Origin: Bifidobacterium parmae
GTDB lineage: Bacteria > Actinomycetota > Actinomycetes > Actinomycetales > Bifidobacteriaceae
Direction: 5' to 3'
Assembly: GCF_002860365.1 (NCBI RefSeq)
Contig: NZ_NMWT01000028.1
Coordinates: 186,001-250,000 of the forward strand
DNA length: 64,000 nucleotides
The notes beneath the pieces are model-generated. The model did no database searches. It had not been told where the DNA came from and saw nothing but the letters and a program-made list of their open reading frames with translations. The translations under genes were made by a program, and so were the position numbers. Every line of letters begins with the position of its first letter. The stretch's first letter is position 1. This document shows positions 1 through 8,519 of the stretch, in pieces.

Positions 1-2
1 TG

Positions 3-1079
3 GCCGACGCGGTCGTGCTCGTCGTCGACGGACAGGTCGGCATGACCGACACGGACGAGCGCATCGTGAAGATGCTGCGCGCCTCCGGCAAGCCGGTCAC
101 GCTCGCTGTGAACAAGGTCGACGACCGCGAAAGCGAGTATCTCGCCGCCGAATTCTGGAAGCTGGGTCTCGGCGAGCCGTACGCGATCTCCGCGATGCAC
201 GGCAGGGGAGTGGGCGACCTGCTCGACGCGGCGCTCGACTCACTGCGCAAGGCGGAGAAGACGTCCGGCTATCTCACGCCGTCCGGCCTGCGCCGCGTGG
301 CGCTCGTGGGACGCCCGAACGTGGGCAAGTCGTCGCTGCTCAACCAGCTGGCGCGCGAGGAGCGCACGGTCGTCAACGATCTGGCCGGCACCACGCGCGA
401 CCCGGTCGACGAGGTCATCGACATCGACGGCGAGGACTGGCTGTTCATCGACACGGCCGGCATCAAACGCCGTCAGCACAAGCTCAAGGGCGCGGAATAC
501 TATTCGTCGCTGCGCACGCAGGCGGCGATCGAACGCTCCGAGCTGGCGCTCGTGCTGTTCGACGCGTCCGTGCCGATCTCCGACCAGGATCTCAAGGTGA
601 TGAGCTCCGCCGTGGACGCGGGCCGCGCCATCGTGCTCGTGTTCAACAAGTGGGATGCGATGGATGAGTTCGACAAGCAGCGTCTCGAACGCCTGTGGGT
701 CACCGAGTTCGACCGCGTCACCTGGGCGCAGCGCGTGAATCTGTCGGCGAAGACCGGCTGGCACACGAACCGTCTCGCCAAGGCGATGCGCGAGGCGCTG
801 GAATCGTGGGACAAGCGCGTGCCGACCGGCAAGCTCAACGCGTTCCTCGGCCAGCTGCAGGCCGCCCACCCGCATCCGCTGCGTGGCGGCAAGCAGCCGC
901 GCATCCTGTTCGCGACGCAGGCCTCGACGCGTCCGCCGCGTTTCGTGATCTTCGCGACAGGCTTCCTCGAGCACGGCTACCGCCGCTACATCGAGCGTTC
1001 GCTGCGCGAGGAGTTCGGCTTCGAGGGTTCGCCGATCCAGATCTCGGTGAACATCCGCGAGAAGAAGAAGCGCAAGTAG
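3..1079 (+). CDS. der: GTPase Der (EngA), C-terminal part, cut by window edge
   Basis: Ribosome-assembly GTPase acting in maturation of the 50S subunit. The open frame runs in from the left edge, so the start is outside the window. The visible part begins at the end of the first G domain (LVVDG, then the NKVD base-specificity motif). It continues with a complete second G domain: Walker [10 protein letters not shown], the DTAG motif and NKWD. It ends with the KH-like C-terminal domain and a basic KKKRK tail. In bifidobacteria Der is often fused behind cytidylate kinase, but whether that holds here lies upstream of the window. Two G domains in tandem make this Der rather than Era or another single-domain GTPase. 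Confidence 0.95.
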   Translation, partial: ADAVVLVVDGQVGMTDTDERIVKMLRASGKPVTLAVNKVDDRESEYLAAEFWKLGLGEPYAISAMHGRGVGDLLDAALDSLRKAEKTSGYLTPSGLRRVALVGRPNVGKSSLLNQLAREERTVVNDLAGTTRDPVDEVIDIDGEDWLFIDTAGIKRRQHKLKGAEYYSSLRTQAAIERSELALVLFDASVPISDQDLKVMSSAVDAGRAIVLVFNKWDAMDEFDKQRLERLWVTEFDRVTWAQRVNLSAKTGWHTNRLAKAMREALESWDKRVPTGKLNAFLGQLQAAHPHPLRGGKQPRILFATQASTRPPRFVIFATGFLEHGYRRYIERSLREEFGFEGSPIQISVNIREKKKRK

Positions 1080-1104
1080 CCGCCGAGGTTGAACCGACCA
1101 AGTG

Positions 1105-1152
1105 ATCGCCGTTCCCGGTGATTGGACATGCACCATCATCGGGAACGGCGAT
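1105..1152 (+). terminator. Hairpin downstream of der
   Basis: A 13-bp perfect stem (ATCGCCGTTCCCG at 1105-1117 pairing with 1140-1152) follows the der stop codon by about 25 nt. There is no clear T-run after it, so termination is inferred from position and stem strength. Confidence 0.5.
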
Positions 1153-1200
1153 TCCGGTATTATCGCCTTCCAACCCGGAGTGACGATAAGGAGATGCGCC

Positions 1201-1608
1201 ATGGCCATCACGTTCACCGAAGAGAGGACGTTTACCCAGGAGCAGGTGCGCCGTCTGTTCCGCTCGGTCGGATGGGTGTCCGCCGACTATCCGGAGCGAC
1301 TGCATAAGGCGCTGATGGGCTCGTCCACCGTCATCACCGCATGGGATGGCGACCGTTTGGTCGGACTTGTGCGCGCGTTGGACGACGGGTCGATGCTCGC
1401 CTATGTGCACTATGTGCTGGTTGATCCGGAGTATCAGGGCAACGGCATCGCCGGCCATATGATCGAGATGCTCAAGGACAAATACCGCGACTACTTCTAC
1501 ATCGAGGTCATGCCCGAGGAGAGCAGGAACGCGTCGTTCTATGAACGGCACGGATTCCGCATCATGGCAGACGGCGTCGCCATGCAGATCGTGAACCCGG
1601 ATTGGTGA
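1201..1608 (+). CDS. GNAT family N-acetyltransferase
   Basis: A 135-residue single-domain GNAT enzyme that would transfer an acetyl group from acetyl-CoA to an unknown amine. The acetyl-CoA loop is visible as PEYQGNGIAG (about residues 76-85) and the C-terminal part carries the typical NASFYERHGF segment. The start at 1201 is chosen because AAGGAG lies 7 nt upstream; the frame stays open to 1102, but that stretch runs through the hairpin behind der. Its substrate cannot be predicted. It stands alone between der and a gene on the other strand. Confidence 0.85.
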   Translation: MAITFTEERTFTQEQVRRLFRSVGWVSADYPERLHKALMGSSTVITAWDGDRLVGLVRALDDGSMLAYVHYVLVDPEYQGNGIAGHMIEMLKDKYRDYFYIEVMPEESRNASFYERHGFRIMADGVAMQIVNPDW

Positions 1609-1681
1609 GAACGACCGGTTGGCCGCCGTACAGGATGAGACCTCTTCCGAATACGCTCATGCCGATTCACAAGGACGTCAT

Positions 1682-2275
1682 TCAATCGAGTTGGACGAAG
1701 CGGATGTTGTTCTCGTTGAGCTGGTAGCCGACCGCGATCATCTCCTTGAGATAGGCGCGCATGTTGCTGATTCTCAGATGATCGGCGCGTTCGGGTCCGC
1801 CCTGGCAGATGAGGGGGTCATACGCATAGCAGTCGCCGTACTTCGGTATCGGCAACCGCTTTCTTGCCGTCTTATACCCACGGATGCCCAATACATCCCG
1901 GCGGAAGTACTCATCGGGGATATCCGCCAGATAATACTTGAGCGCGGATGATCGGAAGATGCTGTTGCGGAACTGGAGCGTCGCCACCGAATCCCGCGCC
2001 TCCAACACGATCAGATCGCCGAATGCGGTCGCGAAGATGGGAATCGGTACCTGGCTCTTCCATGGCAGGTGATATAGACGGACCAGCAACCCGGTCCAGT
2101 CATCGGGATTGACGACGCGAAGGTATCCGTCGCAGAAGGTGCCGAGACCCCAGCGTTCCCATACATCGACGATCTGGGGCGGCAGTCTGTCATGCCACCG
2201 CTCGTACGAGCTTGGAGGCATCGGGCGGAACGGCACAAAATCATCGAAACAGCTGCGGTCATCCGGATCGATCAT
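1682..2275 (-). CDS. GAD-like / DUF1851 domain protein
   Basis: A 197-residue protein with the architecture of the GAD-like domain followed by DUF1851: an N-terminal FDDFVPFRPMPP-type start, a WERWGLGTFCDGYLRVVNPDDW core, and a C-terminal YGDCYAYDP segment. Members of this family serve as immunity proteins for type VI or polymorphic toxins in Gram-negative bacteria and as orphan genes elsewhere. The start at 2275 is preferred because AAAGGA lies just upstream; an in-frame start at 2311 has no such site. No toxin gene lies next to it, so an immunity role is an inference from family only. Confidence 0.7.
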   Translation of the reverse strand: MIDPDDRSCFDDFVPFRPMPPSSYERWHDRLPPQIVDVWERWGLGTFCDGYLRVVNPDDWTGLLVRLYHLPWKSQVPIPIFATAFGDLIVLEARDSVATLQFRNSIFRSSALKYYLADIPDEYFRRDVLGIRGYKTARKRLPIPKYGDCYAYDPLICQGGPERADHLRISNMRAYLKEMIAVGYQLNENNIRFVQLD

Positions 2276-2397
2276 GCGCGTCCTTTCGCCATGTGACTGG
2301 CTGCAACTCAAGCGGCTCCGTTTCCCATATTAGAGACTCCCGCGAAGAGAGGTTACGACATGCGAGTCGCTGCCGGACGATCTTCAGGCCGACCCAT

Positions 2398-2426
2398 TTG
2401 ACAGACCGACCGACGGTCTGTATGCT
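2398..2426 (+). promoter_or_regulatory. tetR promoter with operator in the spacer
   Basis: TTGACA at 2398-2403, a 17-nt spacer and TATGCT at 2421-2426 form a near-consensus promoter. The stretch 2401-2421 is a perfect dyad: ACAGACCG, 5 nt, CGGTCTGT. It overlaps both promoter elements, so a bound repressor would block RNA polymerase. A related dyad lies before the MFS gene at 3207-3226. Confidence 0.8.
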
Positions 2427-2456
2427 GTCGGAGATAGCGAACGAAAGGAGGACCAC

Positions 2457-3119
2457 ATGGCACGCAATGCACATCCCGAGGAGACCGAACGGCGCATCCT
2501 TGATTCCGCCCGAAGGCTCTTCGCCGAGAAGGGCTACGAGAAGACATCCATCCAGGACATCCTGAACGATTTGGGACTTTCCAAGGGCGGGCTCTACCAC
2601 CATTTCAAATCGAAGGAGGCGATTCTCGACCAGCTGAACGCCGACGAGTGGGCCATCACCTCGCGTCTCCTTGGAGAGCTCATCGGGCGCAAGGACATGA
2701 GCGCGCTCGAGAAGCTGCGCACGCTCATCGCCTCCGCCGTGGACGACCCCGAGCATTTGGATCTCGTCCGCTCCCAGCTGGCGCTTCTCAAGGATCCTGC
2801 GTTCTTCACCTCGAACATGCGCTTCTGGTCAACGAAACTACCGGCGTCCTTCCGTTCGCTCATCGACATGGGCGTACAGGACGGTTCGATCCCCACGGCA
2901 TACCCCGAGGAAGCGGCGCAGCTGCTCTCGCTCCTGTGCAACTACTGGCTCATGCCCTGCTTCTATCCCGTCGGAGACGACGACATGGAACGGCGCGTCC
3001 GCTGCCTCGCCACGATGCTTGACGCCATCGATGTGCCGGTGTTTGACGAGGATCTCGTCTCCCGGGCGATTCAGGGTCTCGCGGCTCTGACGCCAGATGG
3101 GGGAGAGGAATCCGCATAA
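2457..3119 (+). CDS. TetR/AcrR family transcriptional repressor
   Basis: A 220-residue regulator. Residues about 10-55 form the TetR helix-turn-helix, with ILDSARRLFAEKGYEKTS, then the recognition region LGLSKGGLYHHFKSKEAIL. The rest is the variable ligand-binding and dimerisation half. AAAGGAGG precedes the ATG. It is followed by a hairpin terminator and then by an MFS exporter on the same strand. Both genes carry the same kind of dyad in their upstream regions, so autoregulation and control of the exporter are the obvious reading. The inducer is unknown. Confidence 0.9.
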   Translation: MARNAHPEETERRILDSARRLFAEKGYEKTSIQDILNDLGLSKGGLYHHFKSKEAILDQLNADEWAITSRLLGELIGRKDMSALEKLRTLIASAVDDPEHLDLVRSQLALLKDPAFFTSNMRFWSTKLPASFRSLIDMGVQDGSIPTAYPEEAAQLLSLLCNYWLMPCFYPVGDDDMERRVRCLATMLDAIDVPVFDEDLVSRAIQGLAALTPDGGEESA

Positions 3120-3120
3120 G

Positions 3121-3150
3121 GCACGGCGGCGCCCATGTGCGCCGCCGTGC
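3121..3150 (+). terminator. Terminator of tetR
   Basis: An 11-bp GC-rich stem (GCACGGCGGCG, 8-nt loop, CGCCGCCGTGC) begins immediately behind the tetR stop codon. No long T-tract follows. It separates tetR from the MFS gene, which has its own operator. Confidence 0.6.
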
Positions 3151-3206
3151 AAATGCCGTGCCCAGTGGGGATGTTTGCGCCCCTTATGGGGCGTTTTATC
3201 ACCACA

Positions 3207-3226
3207 ACAGACCGACGGTCGGTCCG
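3207..3226 (+). promoter_or_regulatory. Operator before the MFS gene
   Basis: Contains GACCGAC, one central base and GTCGGTC, a perfect 7+1+7 dyad at 3210-3224. The left half is identical over ACAGACCGAC to the operator in the tetR promoter. It sits 45-65 nt before the start codon of the exporter. A clear -35/-10 pair is not visible. Confidence 0.7.
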
Positions 3227-3270
3227 AATGAGTGGCCGGTGAATAACACCAAGAAAAAAAGGAATCCAAG

Positions 3271-4542
3271 ATGACAAACGCATCCGAATACACAGCCCAT
3301 ACGCAAACGGGCCGCATCGCCGACCCCTTGCACACACGCGACTTCTATCTGCTCGTCGCCGGTCTCGGCATATCGCTCTTCGCCAACCTCATGCTGCGGT
3401 TCGCCATGTCCATGTGGGTGCTTGACGAGACCGGGTCGGCCGCGGCGTTCGCCTCCATCCTCACCGCAAGCATCCTGCCCACGATCCTGCTCTCGCCCCT
3501 CGGCGGCGTGGTAGCGGACCGCACGAACCGCCGGACCGTCATGGTGGCGCTCGACGCGCTCTCCGCCGTGACAGTGCTCATTTGCGCGGCGATTTTCTCG
3601 GTTGCCGGCTTCAATCTGGCGGCGATCGCCGTGATGCAGGTGGTGCTCGCCGTGCTCGATGCCATGGAGACACCCACGGTGCAGGCAGCGCTGCCGCAGA
3701 TGTTCCGCTCCCACGGCGAGGACGTGATGCGTCGCGCGATGGCCGTGGTGAACGTGGTGAACCAGACGAGCACGCTCGTGCCCGCCGTGCTTGGCGGCGT
3801 GCTCTACGCGGCGGTGGGCGTGATGCCCATGATGGGTGTCACGATCGTCGGGTTCGGCGTGGCCGCAGTCGTGGAGTGCTTCATCCGGCTCGGCGCACCC
3901 GAACGCGGTGACGATGGGCGCACCTCGGCTTTGGACGACCTGCGCGAGGCCGGACGTTTCCTCACCCGCGAACGCCCTCATGTACTGCACCTGGTGCTGA
4001 CCTGCGCCGCGCTCAACTTCCTGGTGACAGGGTACGCGGAGGTCGGTTTCCCCTACATGGTGCGGACCGTGCTGGGCTTCGGCTCCACGGCGTACGGTCT
4101 TGCATATGGTCTCGTGGGAGTATCCGGACTGCTCGGCGCGATCGTCGGCGGAAGAGTCGCGAGGTCGCTGTCCATGCGGCGGTTCCCGATGTCGATCGCC
4201 GCGTTCTCGCTCACCATCCTGCCCCAGACGCTCGTCATGACGCTTCCCGCAAGCGGGGGAGTACGCCTCGCGGTGCTCACGGCGAGCACGTGCGGAACCA
4301 TGGTCGCTATCACCCTCGCGAACCTCATCGCCGTGCCGGCAATCCAGATGAGCTGCCCCGAGGACATGACCGGCAAGGTGATGTCGCTCGCGCTCTCCGC
4401 GAGCATGTGCGCCCAACCTCTCGGACAGATTGCATACGGCTGGGCGTACAGCGTCTACCCGGCGGGAGCGGTTCTGGCGATGACGTTCATGCTGGCCGCT
4501 GCGATGCTGCCGCTGGTCGCACATGTGACGCGGCGGTTCTGA
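3271..4542 (+). CDS. MFS multidrug-type exporter
   Basis: A 423-residue major facilitator protein with about 12 hydrophobic segments. The loop 2-3 signature is visible as GGVVADRTNRR (about residues 75-85), and the second half repeats it weakly (GGRVARSLSMRR). It resembles enterobactin/macrolide-type proton-driven exporters. AAAAAAAGGA precedes the ATG. Controlled most likely by the TetR protein encoded directly upstream. The transported compound cannot be read from the sequence. Confidence 0.88.
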   Translation: MTNASEYTAHTQTGRIADPLHTRDFYLLVAGLGISLFANLMLRFAMSMWVLDETGSAAAFASILTASILPTILLSPLGGVVADRTNRRTVMVALDALSAVTVLICAAIFSVAGFNLAAIAVMQVVLAVLDAMETPTVQAALPQMFRSHGEDVMRRAMAVVNVVNQTSTLVPAVLGGVLYAAVGVMPMMGVTIVGFGVAAVVECFIRLGAPERGDDGRTSALDDLREAGRFLTRERPHVLHLVLTCAALNFLVTGYAEVGFPYMVRTVLGFGSTAYGLAYGLVGVSGLLGAIVGGRVARSLSMRRFPMSIAAFSLTILPQTLVMTLPASGGVRLAVLTASTCGTMVAITLANLIAVPAIQMSCPEDMTGKVMSLALSASMCAQPLGQIAYGWAYSVYPAGAVLAMTFMLAAAMLPLVAHVTRRF

Positions 4543-4588
4543 GCCCGGCTTCGGCCATCCGAATCGATCATGGGCGTCTTCGCGCCAT

Positions 4589-5254
4589 TCACGCGGCCGT
4601 GGTGGGCGTTCCTCCGTTGACCACGCACCAAAGACCGTAGCCCATGATCGTCTCGGCGAGCAGTTCCATGCGGGTGCGGAGCATCACGCCGGCCGGAGTG
4701 GAACGGAATCCGGCATCCATGCGATCACGAATCACCGCCATATCGAAGCGGCCGCCCATGGTGTGTGTGAGATTCCACAGGGCTCCCGGAGTATCGAAGA
4801 TGACATCCACATCATCCGTGCCGATAATCAGCACGTTCCTGTCCCCGGTCGGATGAATCGGGGTCGGATACGTGACGAGAGGATCGACGCCGAAGTCATA
4901 GAGGAGGACGGAACGTCGAAGAACCGCTTTGTCCAACGCGTCGGCAAGCAGAAGCAGACCGTCATATTCATCGGAATCGTACGCCTTGTCGATTCGCGGT
5001 CGGACCAGCGAGAGAGCCTCGGCCGCGTCGTCGAACACGCCTGTCTCCTCGTATGAGATCCACGGTGGCCCCGATGTTCCGGCGATGTCACGAAGGGTCA
5101 TCATCGTCCGGTCGATCTGCCTTGCCGTGAACGTGACGACATCGGCATCCGTGCCGAAGGTCTCGGTTCCGATGACATCGTCATCCTGGTGGCCGGCTAT
5201 ATCGGCATTGGCCGGAATGATCACCCGCCATTGCGGTGCGTCGGTGTTGCTCAT
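4589..5254 (-). CDS. Hypothetical protein, acidic, soluble
   Basis: A 221-residue protein of no family I recognise. It is acidic, has no signal peptide and no membrane segment. The middle has a strand-rich stretch (RNVLIIGTDDVDVIFDTPGA). The start is supported by AAGGGGGAAA just upstream. It converges with the MFS gene, ending 46 nt from it, and no neighbour on its own strand suggests a role. Confidence 0.7.
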   Translation of the reverse strand: MSNTDAPQWRVIIPANADIAGHQDDDVIGTETFGTDADVVTFTARQIDRTMMTLRDIAGTSGPPWISYEETGVFDDAAEALSLVRPRIDKAYDSDEYDGLLLLADALDKAVLRRSVLLYDFGVDPLVTYPTPIHPTGDRNVLIIGTDDVDVIFDTPGALWNLTHTMGGRFDMAVIRDRMDAGFRSTPAGVMLRTRMELLAETIMGYGLWCVVNGGTPTTAA

Positions 5255-5314
5255 TGGTTTCCCCCTTTGTGCTCCCGAGGATGCACGCGTGTCCGATGAT
5301 TATAGCTGAGTGAC

Positions 5315-5437
5315 ATGCTCGGCTGGAAGGAACTGGAACCGTACGACGCGGATGCCGAGGCACTGGGTATGAGGAACCGCGATATCTATTGGGATGCCTG
5401 CAAGAAGCTGAAGGCGACGCGAGAAAAACCGGAGTGA
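5315..5437 (+). CDS. Small ORF, possible gene remnant
   Basis: A 40-codon frame (MLGWKELEPYDADAEALGM...) with natural-looking codon and residue use but no ribosome binding site. It sits at the left end of a gene-poor stretch that ends at tRNA-Pro. It could be the tail of a lost gene. No family recognised. Confidence 0.25.
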   Translation: MLGWKELEPYDADAEALGMRNRDIYWDACKKLKATREKPE

Positions 5438-5927
5438 GCCTTGCCGAGATGGCCCCGGCGTACCGGTCTTAGATCTTGTAATCGGACATGCCCTACATCC
5501 CTCGGATGGCTTCCTTGTCTATATCTCCATGGTAGGGGAGGGGAAGGGGCTTCCGCTCACATGTCCCCGACAACAATCAAGTGAAGAAGTTGTGGATGCC
5601 GCATGGAATCTGGCCCACACCGGGATTGGGATTCCGAATGACACGCCGTCGATATGAGGCGTGTTGCGATGTGTTGTGTCCGGTTGTGTCCAGCATCGTG
5701 TCTGGAATCGTGTCCAAAGACACGATTCTTGGGCGTGTCGCGACATGTGAATCGTTGGATTTCCAACGATTCGAGGCCATTGACGGCGTAATGCTGCATC
5801 ACTCAGTCAGAAACGCCATCGAAACGGAATGACTGGGGTTCAGCCGTCGGTCGGGAACAGTTTGGGTCCGAAGTTGCGTATGTCATCGTGTCCTATCGTG
5901 TCCAGAACGATTTCACGCGAAAAAATC
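5438..5927. other. Gene-poor stretch with repeated ATCGTGTC motifs
   Basis: No convincing gene in about 490 bp. The octamer ATCGTGTC occurs around 5694, 5707, 5885 and 5895, and inverted at 5719. Two hairpins (separate entry) lie in the middle. Base composition is lower in GC than in the flanking genes. It may be the scar of an integrated element next to tRNA-Pro. Confidence 0.5.
5705..5772. repeat. Two tandem 10-bp-stem palindromes
   Basis: GAATCGTGTC (5705-5714), 4-nt loop, GACACGATTC (5719-5728). Then GAATCGTTGG (5749-5758), loop ATTT, CCAACGATTC (5763-5772). Both share the outer GAATCGT / ACGATTC arms. The first palindrome recurs at 35795-35823. Confidence 0.75.
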
Positions 5928-5958
5928 AAAGCCCGGAATCGTTGAAATTCCGGGCTTT
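5928..5958 (-). terminator. Rho-independent terminator of tRNA-Pro
   Basis: Read on the minus strand, a 12-bp stem (AAAGCCCGGAAT pairing with ATTCCGGGCTTT, 7-nt loop) is followed by TTTGATTTTTT. It starts 5 nt after the tRNA 3' end. Confidence 0.85.
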
Positions 5959-5962
5959 CTGG

Positions 5963-6036
<74 letters not shown>

Positions 6037-6240
6037 ATGCTGCATTTGCAACAGTCGAATAATTTACCAGATGATTCCGGAAACGCAACTCGGCGTGTCT
6101 CCTTCGTCCGGACTGTCCACCGGACCGCCAAGAGGGGGAACCATGCACGTCCTTCGCCTTCGAACACCTGCGAGCACCTTCGAGTGCTTGCGTCATCCAT
6201 GGCATGGGGAATATCCTTAGACAAAAGAAGGGAGGCTGTC

Positions 6241-6765
6241 ATGTCAGAACCCAACTCGACAGCACCTCAGGCGCCGTTGCCTGAATCATCGATGCCCCAA
6301 CCCGCTCCGGCTACGCCGGCTGCGCCGGAGCCTGAGACGTACAACGCATACGCGCAACAGCCCTATGGCACTCCGGCACCGGAACCGCAGCCATACACGG
6401 CGGGGGAGTACGGCCAACCCGCGTATCCGCCGCAGCCGCAGGCCCAGACGGCCTATCCGTACCCGCCGCAGCAGCCCGTCCCGTCATACGGCACACCCTA
6501 CGGCTATCCGCAGCCGGGGTATGTGAATCCGGCGGACAGCGGATCGTTCGGATGGGCGGTCCTCGGTTTCTTCGTCCCGGTCGCCGGCCTCATCCTGTGG
6601 CTGGTGTGGAAGGACCAGCGTCCGCGCGACGCCACGATGGCGGGCAAAGGCGCACTCGTGTCGGTCATCGTCTGGGCGGCGTTCGTCGTACTGTACATCA
6701 TCTTCGTCATCGTGATCATCGTCATCGGCATATCCGCGGCTTCGGCGGCGGCGATGATCATCTGA
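6241..6765 (+). CDS. Pro/Gln/Tyr-rich membrane protein with two membrane segments
   Basis: A 174-residue protein. Residues 1 to about 98 are low complexity, rich in Pro, Gln, Tyr and Ala, with repeated YP/PQP units. Two hydrophobic segments follow (about 100-121, FGWAVLGFFVPVAGLILWLVW, and about 137-168), separated by a short KDQRPRDATMAGKGA loop. This layout is common in actinobacterial membrane proteins of the DUF4190/zinc-ribbon type, whose role is unknown. AGGGAGG precedes the chosen ATG; the open frame upstream of it runs through the tRNA. Confidence 0.8.
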   Translation: MSEPNSTAPQAPLPESSMPQPAPATPAAPEPETYNAYAQQPYGTPAPEPQPYTAGEYGQPAYPPQPQAQTAYPYPPQQPVPSYGTPYGYPQPGYVNPADSGSFGWAVLGFFVPVAGLILWLVWKDQRPRDATMAGKGALVSVIVWAAFVVLYIIFVIVIIVIGISAASAAAMII

Positions 6766-6781
6766 CGGACCGGTATCCATC

Positions 6782-6808
6782 CCGGCATCGACGCAGCCAC
6801 GATGCCGG
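6782..6808 (+). terminator. Hairpin downstream of the 6241 gene
   Basis: CCGGCATC, 11-nt loop, GATGCCGG, starting 16 nt after the stop codon. No T-tract, so function as a terminator is only probable. Confidence 0.4.
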
Positions 6809-6904
6809 ACATGAATCGGCGGGAACAAGCGCTTTCACACACGGTTTCCGCCGATTGGCCATCACCGTTCACCGTATTTACATGCCATGTTTCCGCACAT
6901 GGCC

Positions 6905-6932
6905 TTCACGTCCTTCCGCCATCCGGTAGACT
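6905..6932 (+). promoter_or_regulatory. Probable promoter of ugpA
   Basis: TTCACG (6905-6910), 16-nt spacer, TAGACT (6927-6932), about 35 nt before the start codon of the UDP-glucose pyrophosphorylase gene. Confidence 0.4.
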
Positions 6933-6967
6933 GGTCGTCTATCGAACAAGTCATGAAGGAGAGACAG

Positions 6968-8395
6968 TTGTCAGACGTATTCGACAAGTCCGCCGCGAAG
7001 ATGCGTGAGCACGGCATGAGCGAGGTGGCCATCAGCCAGTTCAAGCACCTGTATGACGTGTGGCGCAACGACGAGGGCTCCACATGCATCCGGGAGCGCG
7101 ACGTCGAACCGCTCACCGGCGTGCAGAGCTTCCATGACATCTACGAGACGATCGACCACGACAAGGCCGTGGACGCGTTCTCCAAGACCGCGTTCCTGAA
7201 GCTCAACGGCGGTCTCGGCACGTCGATGGGCCTCGACTGCGCGAAGTCGCTGCTTCCGGTGCGCCATCACAAGGCGAAGCAGATGCGGTTCATCGACATC
7301 ATCATCGGCCAGGTGCTGACCGCCCGCACGCGTCTCGGCGTCGAGCTGCCGCTCACGTTGATGAACTCGTTCCGCACCTCGAAGGACACGATGAAGGTGC
7401 TGCATCACAACCGCAAGTTCCATCAGGAGAACATCCCGATGGAGATCGTGCAGCACGTGGAGCCGAAGATCGACCTGGCCACCGGCGAACCGGTCTCGTT
7501 CCCGCAGAATCCGGATCTCGAATGGTGCCCGCCGGGCCACGGCGACCTGTACTCCACCATCTGGGAGTCCGGCCTGCTCGACAAGCTGGAGGAGCACGGG
7601 TTCAAGTACCTGTTCATCTCCAACTCGGACAATCTCGGCGCGCGTCCCTCCCGCACGCTCGCCCAGTACTTCGAGAATTCGGAGGCGCCGTTCATGGTCG
7701 AGGTGGCACGCCGCACCGAGGCCGACCGCAAGGGCGGCCATATCGTGCGCGATCGCAGGACCGGCCGTCTCATGCTGCGCGAGATGAGCCAGGTGGCGCC
7801 GGAGGACAAGAAGGACGCGCAGAACATCGACAAGCATCCCTATTTCAACACGAATTCGATCTGGGTGCGCGTCGACGCGTTGAAGGCACTGCTCGCCGAG
7901 CATGACGGCGTGCTGCCGCTGCCGGTGATCCTCAACCATAAGACCGTCGACCCGACCGATTCGTCCACGACGCCGGTCCTGCAGCTGGAGACCGCCATGG
8001 GCGCCGCCATCGGCCTGTTCGACGGCGCCATCTGCGTGCAGGTCGACCGCATGCGGTTCCTGCCGGTGAAGACCACCGACGACCTGTTCATCATGCGGTC
8101 GGACCGTTTCCACCTCACGGACTCCTATGAGATGGAGGACGGCAACTACATCTTCCCGAACGTCACGCTCGATCCGCGCTACTACAAGAACATCCACGAC
8201 TTCGACGAACGGTTCCCGTACAACGTGCCGTCCCTGGCGGCCGCGAACTCGGTGACCATCGAAGGCGATTGGACGTTCGGCCGCGACGTCATCCTGTTCG
8301 CCGACGCGAAGCTGGAGGACACGGGGGAGGCGCGCTACGTGCCCAACAGCGAATACGTGGGACCGCAGGGCGTAGAACCCGACGATTGGATCTGA
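6968..8395 (+). CDS. ugpA: UTP-glucose-1-phosphate uridylyltransferase (UDPGP family)
   Basis: Makes UDP-glucose from UTP and glucose-1-phosphate, feeding galactose/Leloir-type metabolism and glycan synthesis. It belongs to the eukaryote-like UDPGP family, not to short bacterial GalU. The nucleotide-binding signature LNGGLGTSMG lies near residue 79, followed by a SNSDNLG motif and a C-terminal left-handed beta-helix region. I place the start at TTG 6968, 475 residues, because AAGGAGAG lies 4 nt before it and the protein then begins LSDVFDKSAAKM, as homologues do. The upstream in-frame ATG at 6953 has no binding site. Confidence 0.93.
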   Translation: MSDVFDKSAAKMREHGMSEVAISQFKHLYDVWRNDEGSTCIRERDVEPLTGVQSFHDIYETIDHDKAVDAFSKTAFLKLNGGLGTSMGLDCAKSLLPVRHHKAKQMRFIDIIIGQVLTARTRLGVELPLTLMNSFRTSKDTMKVLHHNRKFHQENIPMEIVQHVEPKIDLATGEPVSFPQNPDLEWCPPGHGDLYSTIWESGLLDKLEEHGFKYLFISNSDNLGARPSRTLAQYFENSEAPFMVEVARRTEADRKGGHIVRDRRTGRLMLREMSQVAPEDKKDAQNIDKHPYFNTNSIWVRVDALKALLAEHDGVLPLPVILNHKTVDPTDSSTTPVLQLETAMGAAIGLFDGAICVQVDRMRFLPVKTTDDLFIMRSDRFHLTDSYEMEDGNYIFPNVTLDPRYYKNIHDFDERFPYNVPSLAAANSVTIEGDWTFGRDVILFADAKLEDTGEARYVPNSEYVGPQGVEPDDWI

Positions 8396-8519
8396 AACGG
8401 AAAAAACGGGGACATTTTTGGCGAAAAGCCGACGTTCCCGGAAAAAACACCGTAATATAGATGGAGGTTGCGCTCACAAAGCGCAGTTGAGAATTAACCT
8501 TAACGATACGTGAGGACTA

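Noticed and set aside
8400-8486. Hairpins between ugpA and the WYL regulator
   Set aside because: Stems are short or imperfect; the A-rich tail is on the wrong side for a plus-strand terminator. Not called.
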